Assembly (NCBI GenBank): GCA_017475895.1 | Contig: JAFVEQ010000020.1 | Span: forward strand, 1 to 64,000 | Origin: Rickettsiales bacterium | Lineage (GTDB): Bacteria; Pseudomonadota; Alphaproteobacteria; Rickettsiales; UBA1997 | Reading direction: 5' to 3' | Length of the DNA: 64,000 nt | Part shown: piece by piece, positions 1 through 9,444 of the stretch | How the letters are laid out: the number at the start of each line of letters is the position of its first letter | How positions within the stretch are numbered: position 1 is the first letter of the stretch | Program-made: the position numbers and the translations under genes | Notes under the pieces: model-generated | Databases searched by the model: none | Told to the model about the DNA's origin: nothing | Seen by the model: the letters and a program-made list of their open reading frames with translations, nothing else

Positions 1-52
1 CAAAGGACTGAAAATCCTTGTGTCGGCGGTTCAATTCCACCTCTAGGCACCA
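1..52 (+). tRNA. tRNA-Phe (GAA), 3' part
   Basis: The window opens inside a tRNA. The anticodon arm is visible as AAGGA, the 7-base loop CTGAAAA and TCCTT, giving anticodon GAA (Phe). It is followed by the variable region, a T arm with loop TTCAATT, the 3' acceptor strand TCTAGGC, discriminator A and an encoded CCA at 50-52. The T stem has one C-A mismatch in the middle (GGCGG against CCACC). The acceptor 5' strand and D arm lie outside the window. Confidence 0.9.
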
Positions 53-158
53 TCCACATAAAAATCAATTCAAAAAACACACATTTGCGAGTAGATATAA
101 TAAAAGGTGGCAATAAACGAACATCACCACCCATACAACAAGAATACTATTTAACTAG

Positions 159-941
159 CTACTTTATAATCGGAACGACAACATTCAGTTCGTTATTTTC
201 CACCGACACCTTAACATCCTTTATTGTTGCTTTTGTCGGATTAACCAAAAAATTTTCAAAAAATGATGAATAACTATATGCTTTAACATCATCACTGCTG
301 AAGTTGCTACTTTTTTCAATTTTAACTATTAGATTGTTGTTTTGCAGATCAACCTTAACATCGTTAGCAGTCACGCCTCTTGGCAATTTCATTTTTAAAG
401 TAAATTCTTTTTCGGTCTGCTCCTGTTTGGGACGATATACAAAATTTTTTCTTGTTTTTACCTCTCCAGTTTCATTTTTTCTTTTTGTCTCCACATTTTT
501 CACATCAGTATTTTTTCTGTCTTTACCATTCAGTGCTCTATCATCCTTTATATTTTCTTCTGTTTTGTTTTCAAAAATTCTATTTCTTCTTCCATTTTCA
601 TTAAAATATCTCATATTGTTTTCCAATTCTCTTTGAGCATTCATAATTTCTTCTTCAAGATATCTGCTGATGTTAGGCCTAAATCTTTCTTCCATCATAT
701 ACATATCAAACAAATCCCTTTCTCTTTCTCTTCTTATTTCTCTCTCCAGTCTATTTCTTTCAAATTCTCGCAACATTCTTGCATGGACATCATCGATTCT
801 TTTAGGCATTTGTCTTTGTATTAACGCCCTACGTATCTGTATATTCTGAATAAACACCACCAGCAACAATATTGTTGTTAGAAAACACAAAACCTGTTGC
901 GCGTTAATTTCTTTTATAAATTTTTTTATACCTTCTTTCAT
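159..941 (-). CDS. Membrane-anchored Hsp20/alpha-crystallin-like protein
   Basis: About 260 aa. A short basic N-terminus is followed by one hydrophobic segment (roughly residues 15-35, rich in L, V, I and F), then a long highly charged Arg/Glu-rich helical stretch (about 45-165). The C-terminal ~90 residues look like an Hsp20/alpha-crystallin beta-sandwich: a KLPRGVTANDVKVDLQNNNL-type strand pair and a final ELNVVVPI strand. Typical small heat-shock proteins are soluble and about 150 aa, so the membrane anchor and charged linker are unusual. The ATG at 941 is preferred over a TTG at 953. It is a single gene downstream of tRNA-Phe on the opposite strand. The domain call rests on pattern only; a chaperone or envelope scaffold role is inference. 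Confidence 0.6.
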   Translation of the reverse strand: MKEGIKKFIKEINAQQVLCFLTTILLLVVFIQNIQIRRALIQRQMPKRIDDVHARMLREFERNRLEREIRRERERDLFDMYMMEERFRPNISRYLEEEIMNAQRELENNMRYFNENGRRNRIFENKTEENIKDDRALNGKDRKNTDVKNVETKRKNETGEVKTRKNFVYRPKQEQTEKEFTLKMKLPRGVTANDVKVDLQNNNLIVKIEKSSNFSSDDVKAYSYSSFFENFLVNPTKATIKDVKVSVENNELNVVVPIIK

Positions 942-1004
942 AGCTATACCCAATATTGATAATTACTTTGAGTTTATGATTGTATGACTAATAGTCAAGA
1001 AAAA

Positions 1005-1946
1005 TTATATAGCCTTTATTTCACTATCCGGAATAGCCTCGACAACATCCTCTCCCTTCATAAATATGTGAGTTATTGAGAATTTCCAAGCTACACCATC
1101 AAATTCGGCAAAGTAATCGGATTTTTCACCAAAACTATTGGGATTGTACAATGAATACAATAAATCGCCTTTGACAAACTTATCGTTTATATTCTTATGA
1201 AATTGTACATAACCGCCATCCATTGCTGTTATTTTTTTTGTTTTTTTAAAGTATTTTGGAACAGCTACACCACTGTCTTTATAAAACTTTTTATCAACCA
1301 TACCAAATTCCACCAAAAGTCTTATAATTCCATCAAAAACTTCATTTATTTTTTCTTCACAATATTCATCATGACTTCCACACTCTATGGTTAAATTTGG
1401 AACATTAGCAAAGTCCAGTTGTGCGTTTATTGTTCCATGATATTTAATGTTTTCGCTGTCTATGTGTAAAAAATTATACTCCAGACCAATGGTTTTACAA
1501 AAACTTAAATATTCTTCCTTTGATGGTATAGCAAACGGTTTACTGTCTCTTGCGGTATGCAAATCAAATACAAAATCTGCTTCCTTAGCGGTGTTAAATA
1601 ATTTTTCCGCAACGATACCCTCGAGACTGTTTCCTCCGGGAAAAGCCCTGTTCCAGTCAACACCGTTATACATATTGAATTTACCCATCGTGTAGTGATA
1701 TGATCTTTGCATCCATGACATTGGATTAGCGCAGGGAACAAAAATAACCTTTCCATTTAAAAGATTTTCTTTTAAAAAAAGAAATAATTTATTTATTATC
1801 CAGTAAGTTATTTCACCGCCATGTATTCCGGATTGTATATAAATGGTTTTACCACTTTTTTCAGTATCAAGTATATATTTTATAGTATTAATTTCATTAC
1901 CAGACACCAGTGTCGTTATAAAATCCTTTTGTTTTTCTATTTTCAT
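1005..1946 (-). CDS. Succinylglutamate desuccinylase/aspartoacylase-family metallohydrolase
   Basis: About 313 aa. It carries the zinc-site motifs of the AstE/AspA branch of M14-like carboxypeptidases: GIHGGE near residue 45 (HxxE), a NP..W..R..Y region, DWNRAFPG, and FDLHTA, which supplies the third ligand. The C-terminal third resembles the beta domain of the family (AMDGGYVQF, KGDLLYSLYNP). Members deacylate N-acyl amino acids or related amides in the cytoplasm; the substrate cannot be read from sequence. There are no arginine-succinyltransferase pathway genes nearby, so it should not be named astE. The ATG at 1946 has GGTGG a few bases upstream and is chosen over a TTG at 1958. Confidence 0.8.
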   Translation of the reverse strand: MKIEKQKDFITTLVSGNEINTIKYILDTEKSGKTIYIQSGIHGGEITYWIINKLFLFLKENLLNGKVIFVPCANPMSWMQRSYHYTMGKFNMYNGVDWNRAFPGGNSLEGIVAEKLFNTAKEADFVFDLHTARDSKPFAIPSKEEYLSFCKTIGLEYNFLHIDSENIKYHGTINAQLDFANVPNLTIECGSHDEYCEEKINEVFDGIIRLLVEFGMVDKKFYKDSGVAVPKYFKKTKKITAMDGGYVQFHKNINDKFVKGDLLYSLYNPNSFGEKSDYFAEFDGVAWKFSITHIFMKGEDVVEAIPDSEIKAI

Positions 1947-2024
1947 ATAAACCACCAAATTACACTATAAACAATTATCAAATTGTAAATTAGGAAAAGT
2001 ATTTTTCCTAATTTACATTATTAA

Positions 2025-3998
2025 TTAATGAGTCAAACCTTGACCTGCATTCTGCTGTTTTGCTTGTTCATTAATTATTTGTGATGCTTCTTGTGATGCT
2101 TCCTCTATATTGTTAAGCAATGCTTTATCGTCAAGCGATGCTTTATTGTCAGACGACACTTGCGTTGAGTTCTGCTGTTGTTTTTTACGTTCATCTTCAA
2201 ATTTTTTCCATTCATTTTCAAAATATAATGGATTAAATTCCTGATAATGTGTATTTTCCGGATGTGTTATCAATGTATCGTAGATACATGTTACTATCTT
2301 TTCCCACTTTGGATTTAAAATAGTTTTTCCACCTTCTATCAGGAACGGTGAACCACCTTTAGCGGCTTTACCTTCTATTCTGAGAAGTTGTTTTTTAGTA
2401 TCAACCTTATCATCCTTTTTTGTTACTCCGTCCAGTTTTAAAATGATTTCGTTTTTAGTTGGATCAACAGATGGAAAAATTTTATTGTATAAGTTGTATA
2501 AGACGGACGGAATACGTATGGTACTCATTTTCCATTCTGATTTGTCATCTTTTCTGGTAAATCTGTAGTAACCGGTTTTTATATTTTTCCTAAACTTAAA
2601 ATTAAATCCATCATTATCCTGTAATTCAGGTGTGTGTGTGGAATTTAACTTAATGTAAAAATTACCATTATTAGTCAAATATGCATCAGAAAGAGAAACA
2701 GAATTTTTATGAATATCGTTTGCCAACTCTTGTGGGTTAAGCTTAGCCGGACAATGATTCATAATAAACGCCATTTTTGTTAGAGATGGAATATTATTTC
2801 TTTCAGCATCTCTAGACATTTGCTCTGTTGGTCCCTGCTGTCTGTTATTAATTTCATTGATGTAAACTTTACAGTCTTTTGGGTTTTCTGGGTCTTGTTG
2901 AATTATCAAATCACAACCAGCAAGCCCCACTTTACCGGTTTGTGCCATAAGCCTTCCTAGCTTTTGTACTATGTTTTTAACCTTTTCTCTGACATATTTA
3001 TCACCAATATACCCAACATCGTTACCAACACCATTACCATTTGATGAGGTTAACCAGTCACAGCTTACACATTTTAATGTATACTTACCATTTATGGCAT
3101 AGGTATCTTCAGGATTTATTCCAGAATCCCTACCTTCCTGTAGTAATTTATTCAACTGGTCTTCACCGCCAACAACGTTAGGAACTTTCGTGGTGTTATT
3201 ATTTCTAATCAATATTTTACCGTCGGCACCAATTTTTTTATTTGAACAGAAAAAAGATAGGTTACTTTCAGCACCAGCAATAAACTTAGCAATTTTAATG
3301 TTTCCACCGTTAATTTCTTCATTTATTACCTTCTTGAATTCTTCCAAGTTGTTGATTATGTATGTACTTTTTCCACCACCTGCTTCCTGATGATCGGCAT
3401 TACCACAGATTTGAACAACTATCTTGCCGTTTTCTTCATTTCTCAGTTCATCATATATTCTATTAAGTTCCTCATCATTATTTTTGAGTAAATTTACATC
3501 AATAGTTTCATTTGGTATAATATGCTCCTCTAGACCAGCAGCTTTCAAAATTGGTGTAAGATTTACCTTTTCTTCAAAAAAGTCACCTGTATTTTGACCG
3601 GTACAACTTACAACATCAACTAAATTTCCATATTTTTCCTTCATCAGTTGTTCGTAAGCATAGGAATATTGTTCATAGCTGTGTAAGGCTATTTTATTAC
3701 CATGTTTTAGTTCATCTGGTAGTCTTTCAATGAGCATTTTTTTTTGCTCATCAGTCTCCTCCATGCCAGTAGTATCCTGACTCAAACCATATTGCTTAAC
3801 GTGTGGAAATGCCTTCGAACCTTCTTTACCCCCAAGAATAACACATCTAACACCCTTCAGTGCCATTTGTTCTAGTATTTCACCTCTTTGTGGATAAAAT
3901 GTTGGCATAACAACAGTAATATTATTCTTCCTGTAGTACTCACAAAGAGCGTCAAATTTCTGATCAACTGCTTGTTTTAGTTGTTTAATATCTTCCAT
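2025..3998 (-). CDS. Unassigned ATP-grasp-type ligase
   Basis: 657 aa, cytoplasmic, no signal peptide or membrane segment. Residues ~200-400 resemble an ATP-grasp fold: AGGGKSTYIIN in the glycine-rich nucleotide region, GLAGCDLII, and VYINEINNRQQGPTEQM, whose E-x-N pattern matches the Mg-binding end of ATP-grasp enzymes. The N-terminal ~190 residues could be a pre-ATP-grasp domain (VVMPTFYPQRGE). The C-terminal ~200 residues match nothing I recognise and end in a Gln/Ser/Asn-rich tail. ATP-grasp enzymes join a carboxylate to an amine or thiol through an acyl-phosphate; the substrate here is unknown. It is monocistronic with flanking genes unrelated. A possible -10 (TATAAT on the minus strand, 4033-4038) lies about 35 bp upstream. 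Confidence 0.6.
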   Translation of the reverse strand: MEDIKQLKQAVDQKFDALCEYYRKNNITVVMPTFYPQRGEILEQMALKGVRCVILGGKEGSKAFPHVKQYGLSQDTTGMEETDEQKKMLIERLPDELKHGNKIALHSYEQYSYAYEQLMKEKYGNLVDVVSCTGQNTGDFFEEKVNLTPILKAAGLEEHIIPNETIDVNLLKNNDEELNRIYDELRNEENGKIVVQICGNADHQEAGGGKSTYIINNLEEFKKVINEEINGGNIKIAKFIAGAESNLSFFCSNKKIGADGKILIRNNNTTKVPNVVGGEDQLNKLLQEGRDSGINPEDTYAINGKYTLKCVSCDWLTSSNGNGVGNDVGYIGDKYVREKVKNIVQKLGRLMAQTGKVGLAGCDLIIQQDPENPKDCKVYINEINNRQQGPTEQMSRDAERNNIPSLTKMAFIMNHCPAKLNPQELANDIHKNSVSLSDAYLTNNGNFYIKLNSTHTPELQDNDGFNFKFRKNIKTGYYRFTRKDDKSEWKMSTIRIPSVLYNLYNKIFPSVDPTKNEIILKLDGVTKKDDKVDTKKQLLRIEGKAAKGGSPFLIEGGKTILNPKWEKIVTCIYDTLITHPENTHYQEFNPLYFENEWKKFEDERKKQQQNSTQVSSDNKASLDDKALLNNIEEASQEASQIINEQAKQQNAGQGLTH

Positions 3999-4157
3999 TT
4001 ATTAATTAATATTTATTTGTTTATGGTGATGTATTATACTAATATCTTAATAAAAAGCAAACTATTTATTACTTTTTTTTGATTTTATCACTAATTATTG
4101 AATAATAACTGATATTTGCCAAAAACAATACAAAATTTTATATAAACAAAAAAATGT

Positions 4158-4232
4158 GTATCATATTGGTATGTATCATATTGGTATGTATCATATTGGT
4201 ATGTATCATATTGGTATGTATCATATTGGTAT
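4158..4232. repeat. Five perfect 15-bp tandem repeats
   Basis: The unit GTATCATATTGGTAT occurs five times head to tail with no mismatch (4158-4172, 4173-4187, 4188-4202, 4203-4217, 4218-4232). Each junction contains CATA-TTGG-TATG, a small inverted repeat. The array ends 24 bp before the ATG of an outer membrane protein gene, so it sits in its promoter or 5' UTR. The copy number could vary by slippage, and each unit could be a protein-binding site. Confidence 0.95.
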
Positions 4233-4256
4233 GAATACATAAACATCAGAAAAAGT

Positions 4257-5009
4257 ATGAAAGGTAAAAAAATATTTTTATGCACTACTTTAATGCTTTT
4301 GGGCTTAAACACAACCAGCTTAAGAGCAGCAGGACGCGGATATTACATAGGGGTCGGCGCAACACAAAATAGATTTGGGGATAGTCTAGTGAAAAAAAAG
4401 TCTGATAGAGTGGATGACTACAATAAATCAAGAAAGAACTTCGAATTAGAGGCTGGCAAAAGAATCAATTATAATAATGTGTTTTTCGATTTTAACTTTA
4501 GCATCTACGGCAAACGAAGAGGTGTAGAAAATGTTATAGCGAGCGAAACGTACACAGAAAATACATACAGCCGTAAGACTGATACGGGAGAAGATGTGGT
4601 TACATTTGTCAACGAAGGAATTGGACATTTTAATTCAGAAATACTTAATTTATTAAATCTGAGGTTGCTTGCTGGCTATAAACTCTCTAGCGGAATATCG
4701 TTATTTGCCGGCGGTGGTCTCACTGTATATGGATATTACATCTATGAATTTGTTGGTGGTAATTTGGCTGTTGCTGTAGAAAATGAAAGTATAGGTATTA
4801 CAAAAGTAAAACCATACAGACTAGAACGTCGGTATTCTAATGAAGTTGTTGCTCCAACGCTGTCTGCCGGAATCTCATACAACTATGAAGATAAGTATGA
4901 AGCTGCTTTAATTTTTGATACAGCAAAACCCAAGGTACACGCCGGCAAGTTCGGAGATGTGCGTATCAAAAATATGAACATAGAGCTTACTCTGAGAAGA
5001 TACTTTTAG
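4257..5009 (+). CDS. Predicted outer membrane beta-barrel protein
   Basis: 250 aa with a signal peptide: MKGKK, a hydrophobic stretch, and a probable cleavage after LRA-A near residue 25. The mature part has alternating strand patterns (GYYIGVGAT, FFDFNFSIYG, LNLRLLAGYKL, ISLFAGGGLTVYGYY, VVAPTLSAGISYNY) and ends in the strand MNIELTLRRYF with a C-terminal Phe, the signature read by the BAM complex. This fits a small 8-strand barrel of the OmpA/OmpW/Opa type, probably surface exposed. The specific function is unknown. The gene begins 24 bp after the 15-bp repeat array and converges on leuS with only 5 bp between the stops. Confidence 0.75.
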   Translation: MKGKKIFLCTTLMLLGLNTTSLRAAGRGYYIGVGATQNRFGDSLVKKKSDRVDDYNKSRKNFELEAGKRINYNNVFFDFNFSIYGKRRGVENVIASETYTENTYSRKTDTGEDVVTFVNEGIGHFNSEILNLLNLRLLAGYKLSSGISLFAGGGLTVYGYYIYEFVGGNLAVAVENESIGITKVKPYRLERRYSNEVVAPTLSAGISYNYEDKYEAALIFDTAKPKVHAGKFGDVRIKNMNIELTLRRYF

Positions 5010-5014
5010 CACTG

Positions 5015-7543
5015 TTAGATTACAAAGTTGACCATTTTATTTGGCACGACTATTACTTTTTTTACTTCCGCGTTGTCGATATACTTTTTTATGCTCTCGT
5101 TTTGTCTTGCTAGGTTTTCAGTGGTTATTTTATCCAGATCTTTATCAATCTCCATAGTAGCCCTAAGTTTGCCGTTAACGGACAGAGCCACAACAACCGT
5201 GTTATCTATGGTCAATTTTTCGTCGTATGTAGGCCAAGTTTGTTCTCTAATGCTAAACATTTCCATCAATTCACTACAAAGATGTGGTGCTATTGGAGTA
5301 AATACTTTAATCACAGTGTGTAAAGCGAATAAATAGGATTTTTCCTCCTCTTCCGTCTTAATATTCAACTTTTCTAAATAATTTGTAAATTCTCTAATTT
5401 TAGCTATAACCTTGTTGAATTCGATGTTATTGTAGTTTTTTGTGGCTTCTTTAATTAATTTGTGTGTATTTTTGATTATATCGTTATTATAGTTAATGTT
5501 ACTAATATCTATTACTTTGTTTTTAAAGGAACCGCACAACCTGTAGAATCTATTTATATACTTCCAACAACCATCTATACCCTGCTCAGTCCATTCAAAA
5601 TCCTTATCCGCTGGACTGTCTGACATCACGAACATTCTAGCGGCATCGGCACCATAGGCATCAACAATCTTCATGTTATCCACAACATTATATTTTGATT
5701 TACTCATTTTTATGATACCTTCATAACTCAACTCTTCGTTTGTTTCTCTGTTGTAGTATTTACCATCTCTTTCCACAACGTTTTGTGGATAACACCAATC
5801 TTTTGTTGTTTTTCCTCTGTAGGCCTTGTGACAGAGCATGCCCTGATTAAAAAGGTTTTTAACTGGCTCATCAATTTTAAAATAACCACAATCTCGCAGT
5901 GCTTTTGTAAAAAATCTACAGTAAATAAGATGCATTGTAGCATGTTCTATTCCACCTATGTATTGATCCACAGGAAATATTTTTTCACATAATTCGCTAT
6001 TAAATGGTTCATTTTTTGTAAGTTCAGGATATCTTAAAAAATACCAAGAGGAGTCAACAAATGTGTCCATTGTGTCCGTCTCTCTTATGGCATCACCACC
6101 ACACTTTGGGCATTTTGTATATTTCCAAGTTGGATGATTTTCCAACGGATTACCTTTACCAGTAAACTCAACATCCTTTGGCAATGTAAGCGGTAAATCC
6201 TCATCTCTTAGGTGAACGGTTCCGCACTTTGGACAATAAACAATTGGTATAGGACAACCCCAATATCTTTGTCTAGAAAAACCCCAGTCTCTCAACCTAT
6301 AATTTACTTTCTTCTCCCCTATTCCCAATTCTTCAATTTTTTTAATGGCAGTTTCCTTTGCTTCTGCCGTTTTTAAACCATTTAAAAATTCAGAATTTAT
6401 GGCTATTCCTTCATCTTCGAAAGCACAACCATTTAAATCAAAGTCCTTTCCGTCTGGCGAAACAACAACCTTTATCGGTAAATTATACTTTACAGCAAAT
6501 TCATAATCTCTTTGATCGTGAGCAGGGCAGGCAAAAATAGCACCAGTTCCATAGTCCATAAGTATAAAGTTTGCTATATAAACCGGTAATTTCCAATTTT
6601 TATCAAAGGGATGCTCCACATAAAGACCGGTAAAAAATCCTTTTTTTTCCATTGTGGCTATGGTTTCTTCATCTATGGATGTTTTCTGGCATTCTTCTAT
6701 AAATTTCTTCGCCTCAGCATTACTTTTTGCTAATTCTTCTGCTAACGGATGATTTGATGAAATACCAATAAAACTAGCACCAAACAGAGTGTCGGGTCTT
6801 GTTGTATAAACCCGTATATTATCATTTCTATCAACGATCTTAAAATTAACCAATGCTCCACTGCTTTTTCCTATCCAGTTGGTCTGCATTAATTTCACCT
6901 TATCACTCCAGCCCTGAAGTTTGTCAGTTATATCATTTAGTAATTCTTCCGCATATTGACTTGTTTTGAAAAACCACTGTTTTAACTTTTTCTTTTCAAC
7001 AACTGCTCCACTTCTCCAACCTCTACCATCTACAACTTGTTCGTTTGCTAAAACCGTTTGATCCACCGGATCCCAATTCACAAAACTTTCCTTTTGATAA
7101 CAAAGACCTTTTTTAAATAGCTCTATAAACAATTTTTGCTGTTTACCATAGTACTCTGGAAGACAGGTGGCTATAAATCTAGAAAAGTCGAATGACAATC
7201 CAAGCCTTTTCATGCTATTTTTGAAGTTATCTATGTTCTTTAGAGTCCATTCTTCTGGATTAATTCCCTTTTTTATGGCAGCGTTTTCTGCCGGAAGCCC
7301 AAATGCATCCGCTCCCATCGGATGAAGAACATTGTAACCTTCCATTCTTTTAAATCTAGCTATTATATCACCAATCACAAAATTTCTTAAATGACCAACA
7401 TGCAACTCACCTGATGGATATGGAAACATTTGTAACACATAATAGGGCTTTTTATTGCTGTTTTTATCAAAATAGAAACTGTTGTTTTCATCCCAATACT
7501 TCTGCCATTTTTTTTCAGCCAGTTTAAAATTGTAGTTTTCCAT
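5015..7543 (-). CDS. leuS: Leucyl-tRNA synthetase
   Basis: 842 aa, normal for bacterial LeuRS. It charges tRNA-Leu with leucine in the cytoplasm. Class I motifs are present: HVGH at residues 48-51 (HIGH) and MSKSKYN (KMSKS) near residue 600. Between them are the CP1 editing domain (TTRPDTLFGA, the threonine-rich editing motif; YGTGAIFACPAHDQRD) and two zinc-type knuckles (CPKCGTVH, CPKCGGDA). DTFVDSSWYFLRY is the conserved LeuRS block before the catalytic core closes. The ATG at 7543 is used; a TTG lies two codons upstream. It is divergent from rho. Confidence 0.98.
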   Translation of the reverse strand: MENYNFKLAEKKWQKYWDENNSFYFDKNSNKKPYYVLQMFPYPSGELHVGHLRNFVIGDIIARFKRMEGYNVLHPMGADAFGLPAENAAIKKGINPEEWTLKNIDNFKNSMKRLGLSFDFSRFIATCLPEYYGKQQKLFIELFKKGLCYQKESFVNWDPVDQTVLANEQVVDGRGWRSGAVVEKKKLKQWFFKTSQYAEELLNDITDKLQGWSDKVKLMQTNWIGKSSGALVNFKIVDRNDNIRVYTTRPDTLFGASFIGISSNHPLAEELAKSNAEAKKFIEECQKTSIDEETIATMEKKGFFTGLYVEHPFDKNWKLPVYIANFILMDYGTGAIFACPAHDQRDYEFAVKYNLPIKVVVSPDGKDFDLNGCAFEDEGIAINSEFLNGLKTAEAKETAIKKIEELGIGEKKVNYRLRDWGFSRQRYWGCPIPIVYCPKCGTVHLRDEDLPLTLPKDVEFTGKGNPLENHPTWKYTKCPKCGGDAIRETDTMDTFVDSSWYFLRYPELTKNEPFNSELCEKIFPVDQYIGGIEHATMHLIYCRFFTKALRDCGYFKIDEPVKNLFNQGMLCHKAYRGKTTKDWCYPQNVVERDGKYYNRETNEELSYEGIIKMSKSKYNVVDNMKIVDAYGADAARMFVMSDSPADKDFEWTEQGIDGCWKYINRFYRLCGSFKNKVIDISNINYNNDIIKNTHKLIKEATKNYNNIEFNKVIAKIREFTNYLEKLNIKTEEEEKSYLFALHTVIKVFTPIAPHLCSELMEMFSIREQTWPTYDEKLTIDNTVVVALSVNGKLRATMEIDKDLDKITTENLARQNESIKKYIDNAEVKKVIVVPNKMVNFVI

Positions 7544-7633
7544 ATTCAATAACAGTAGTTAATATTAACTCAACAGCACCAGATTAACTTAAATAATAAA
7601 TATTTCAACAACTTTATATAGTGATTTTGACAT

Positions 7634-7661
7634 TTGACATTTAAAAAAAGTATTCTATAAT
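7634..7661 (+). promoter_or_regulatory. Sigma70-type promoter for rho
   Basis: Exact consensus hexamers TTGACA (7634-7639) and TATAAT (7656-7661) with a 16-bp spacer. They lie about 90 bp upstream of the rho ATG, leaving an untranslated leader of roughly 80 bases, which would allow autoregulation of the kind known for rho in other bacteria. Confidence 0.7.
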
Positions 7662-7748
7662 CCGGCTGTCTTTGATAAAAAGAATATAGTCTAATTAACA
7701 ATCTTAATAAAACTATTGTAATTAATAAATAATACTTAAATACGATAT

Positions 7749-9443
7749 ATGATACAAACTGAGAATGATAATACTTTCAACGAGACGGATAATAACTTTG
7801 TTGAAAATCAAAAGGAAAGTAAAAGTACAGCGAACATCAAAGTCAGCAGAAAACCCAGAAAAAGATTAACAATTTCAAAATCAAAGGATGATGTTGATGT
7901 AGATAAAAAAACAGATACTAATATAATACAGAGACAGGATTTTAATACACTGGCGGTTGATAACAGTGATAAATTACCATTAAAATCTGAGGAAGTTGGT
8001 AAAAATGTATTAGAAATAGAAAAAAATGAAGTAAACTTTATTCTAAAAAAAGATGAAGAAAGTGAAGGTAATGTTGATGTTGACACAAAAACAGATAATC
8101 AGGAAATTGTAGATTATCCACAACATTCAACAAAACATACACATGAGGAAAGAAAAATAATATATCCAAAAGAATCAATAGAGTTAAACTTTTTGAAATC
8201 AAAAACTCCACAGGAATTAATAGCATACGCTGACGGTACAGTGGAAAATATAAATGATATGTATAAACAGGATATGATCTACGCTATACTGAAGCATTTT
8301 TCCGAAAAAAATCCCGAAAATACAATAATCGGTGAAGGTGTTCTAGAGGTTTTACCTGAAAACTTTGGTTTCTTAAGATCATCAAACTCGAATTACATAG
8401 CCGGACCCGATGACATTTATGTTTCGCCCCTGCAGATTAAGAAATTTGGTTTAAGAACCGGTGACAACATAAGGGGACAGGTGAGAGCGCCAAGAAAAGG
8501 TGAAAAATATTTCGCTCTATTAAAACTCGATACCATAAATGGTTTAACTTTAGAAGAATCTAAACACAGGATAAGATTTGATGATTTAACGCCATTATAT
8601 CCTGATGAAAAATTGAAAATTGAAAATACTGAAGCGTTCATAAATAACAAAGACGATAGTTCAAGAATACTTGATATAATCGCTCCGATAGGTAAAGGAC
8701 AAAGAGCTTTAATAGTTGCTCCTCCAAAAACCGGTAAAACTACATTTCTACAAAATATAGCTCACTCCATAACCGCCGCACATCCGGAAGTGTACCTGAT
8801 GGTGTTGCTGATAGATGAAAGACCTGAAGAGGTAACGGATATGGAAAGATCAATAAAAGGTGAAGTTGTTAGCTCCACCTTTGATGAACCAGCGTTTAGA
8901 CATGTACAATTAGCTGAAATAGTTATAGAAAAGGCAAAAAGAATAGTTGAGACCGGTAAAGATGTTGTTATTCTATTGGATTCCATAACAAGATTAGCCA
9001 GAGCCTATAACAATGTTGTTCCGTCTTCCGGAAAGGTTTTAACCGGTGGTGTTGATGCCAACTCTCTACAGAAACCAAAAAGATTTTTTGGTGCCGCCAG
9101 AAATATTGAAGAGGGTGGATCTTTAACCATAATTGCTACAGCACTTGTGGAGACCGGCTCAAAAATGGATGAGGTTATTTTTGAAGAGTTTAAGGGAACC
9201 GGAAACAGTGAAATAGTATTGGATAGAAAAGTTTCTGATAAGAGAATTTTCCCAGCAATAGATTTAATAAAATCAGGAACCAGAAAAGAAGAGCTGTTGC
9301 TTGATAAAATAACCCTAAACAAAACTTGGATGCTGAGAAAAATCTTATCCTCAATGGATACCGTTGGAGCAATAGAGTTTTTGAAAGAAAAACTCGATGC
9401 CACCACAACCAACGAGGAATTTTTTAATACAATGAATTCATAA
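7749..9443 (+). CDS. rho: Transcription termination factor Rho with long N-terminal extension
   Basis: 564 aa, about 140 residues longer than the usual ~420. Rho is the hexameric RNA-dependent ATPase that ends transcription. The extension (about residues 1-140) is hydrophilic, rich in Asp, Glu, Lys and Asn and probably disordered. The normal Rho body follows: an N-terminal helix block ([19 protein letters not shown]), the cold-shock-like RNA-binding domain ([38 protein letters not shown]), Walker [10 protein letters not shown], Walker [17 protein letters not shown] (Q-loop region just after) and the R-loop [10 protein letters not shown]. It is the first gene of rho-HD hydrolase-bioB, the next start lying 1 bp after its stop. 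Confidence 0.97.
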   Translation: MIQTENDNTFNETDNNFVENQKESKSTANIKVSRKPRKRLTISKSKDDVDVDKKTDTNIIQRQDFNTLAVDNSDKLPLKSEEVGKNVLEIEKNEVNFILKKDEESEGNVDVDTKTDNQEIVDYPQHSTKHTHEERKIIYPKESIELNFLKSKTPQELIAYADGTVENINDMYKQDMIYAILKHFSEKNPENTIIGEGVLEVLPENFGFLRSSNSNYIAGPDDIYVSPLQIKKFGLRTGDNIRGQVRAPRKGEKYFALLKLDTINGLTLEESKHRIRFDDLTPLYPDEKLKIENTEAFINNKDDSSRILDIIAPIGKGQRALIVAPPKTGKTTFLQNIAHSITAAHPEVYLMVLLIDERPEEVTDMERSIKGEVVSSTFDEPAFRHVQLAEIVIEKAKRIVETGKDVVILLDSITRLARAYNNVVPSSGKVLTGGVDANSLQKPKRFFGAARNIEEGGSLTIIATALVETGSKMDEVIFEEFKGTGNSEIVLDRKVSDKRIFPAIDLIKSGTRKEELLLDKITLNKTWMLRKILSSMDTVGAIEFLKEKLDATTTNEEFFNTMNS

Positions 9444-9444
9444 T

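Noticed and set aside
4091..4312. Minus-strand open frame with YQYDT repeats
   Set aside because: It is the translation of the 15-bp tandem repeat; a 15-bp unit is divisible by three and stays open. It overlaps the start of the barrel gene and has no homology signal.
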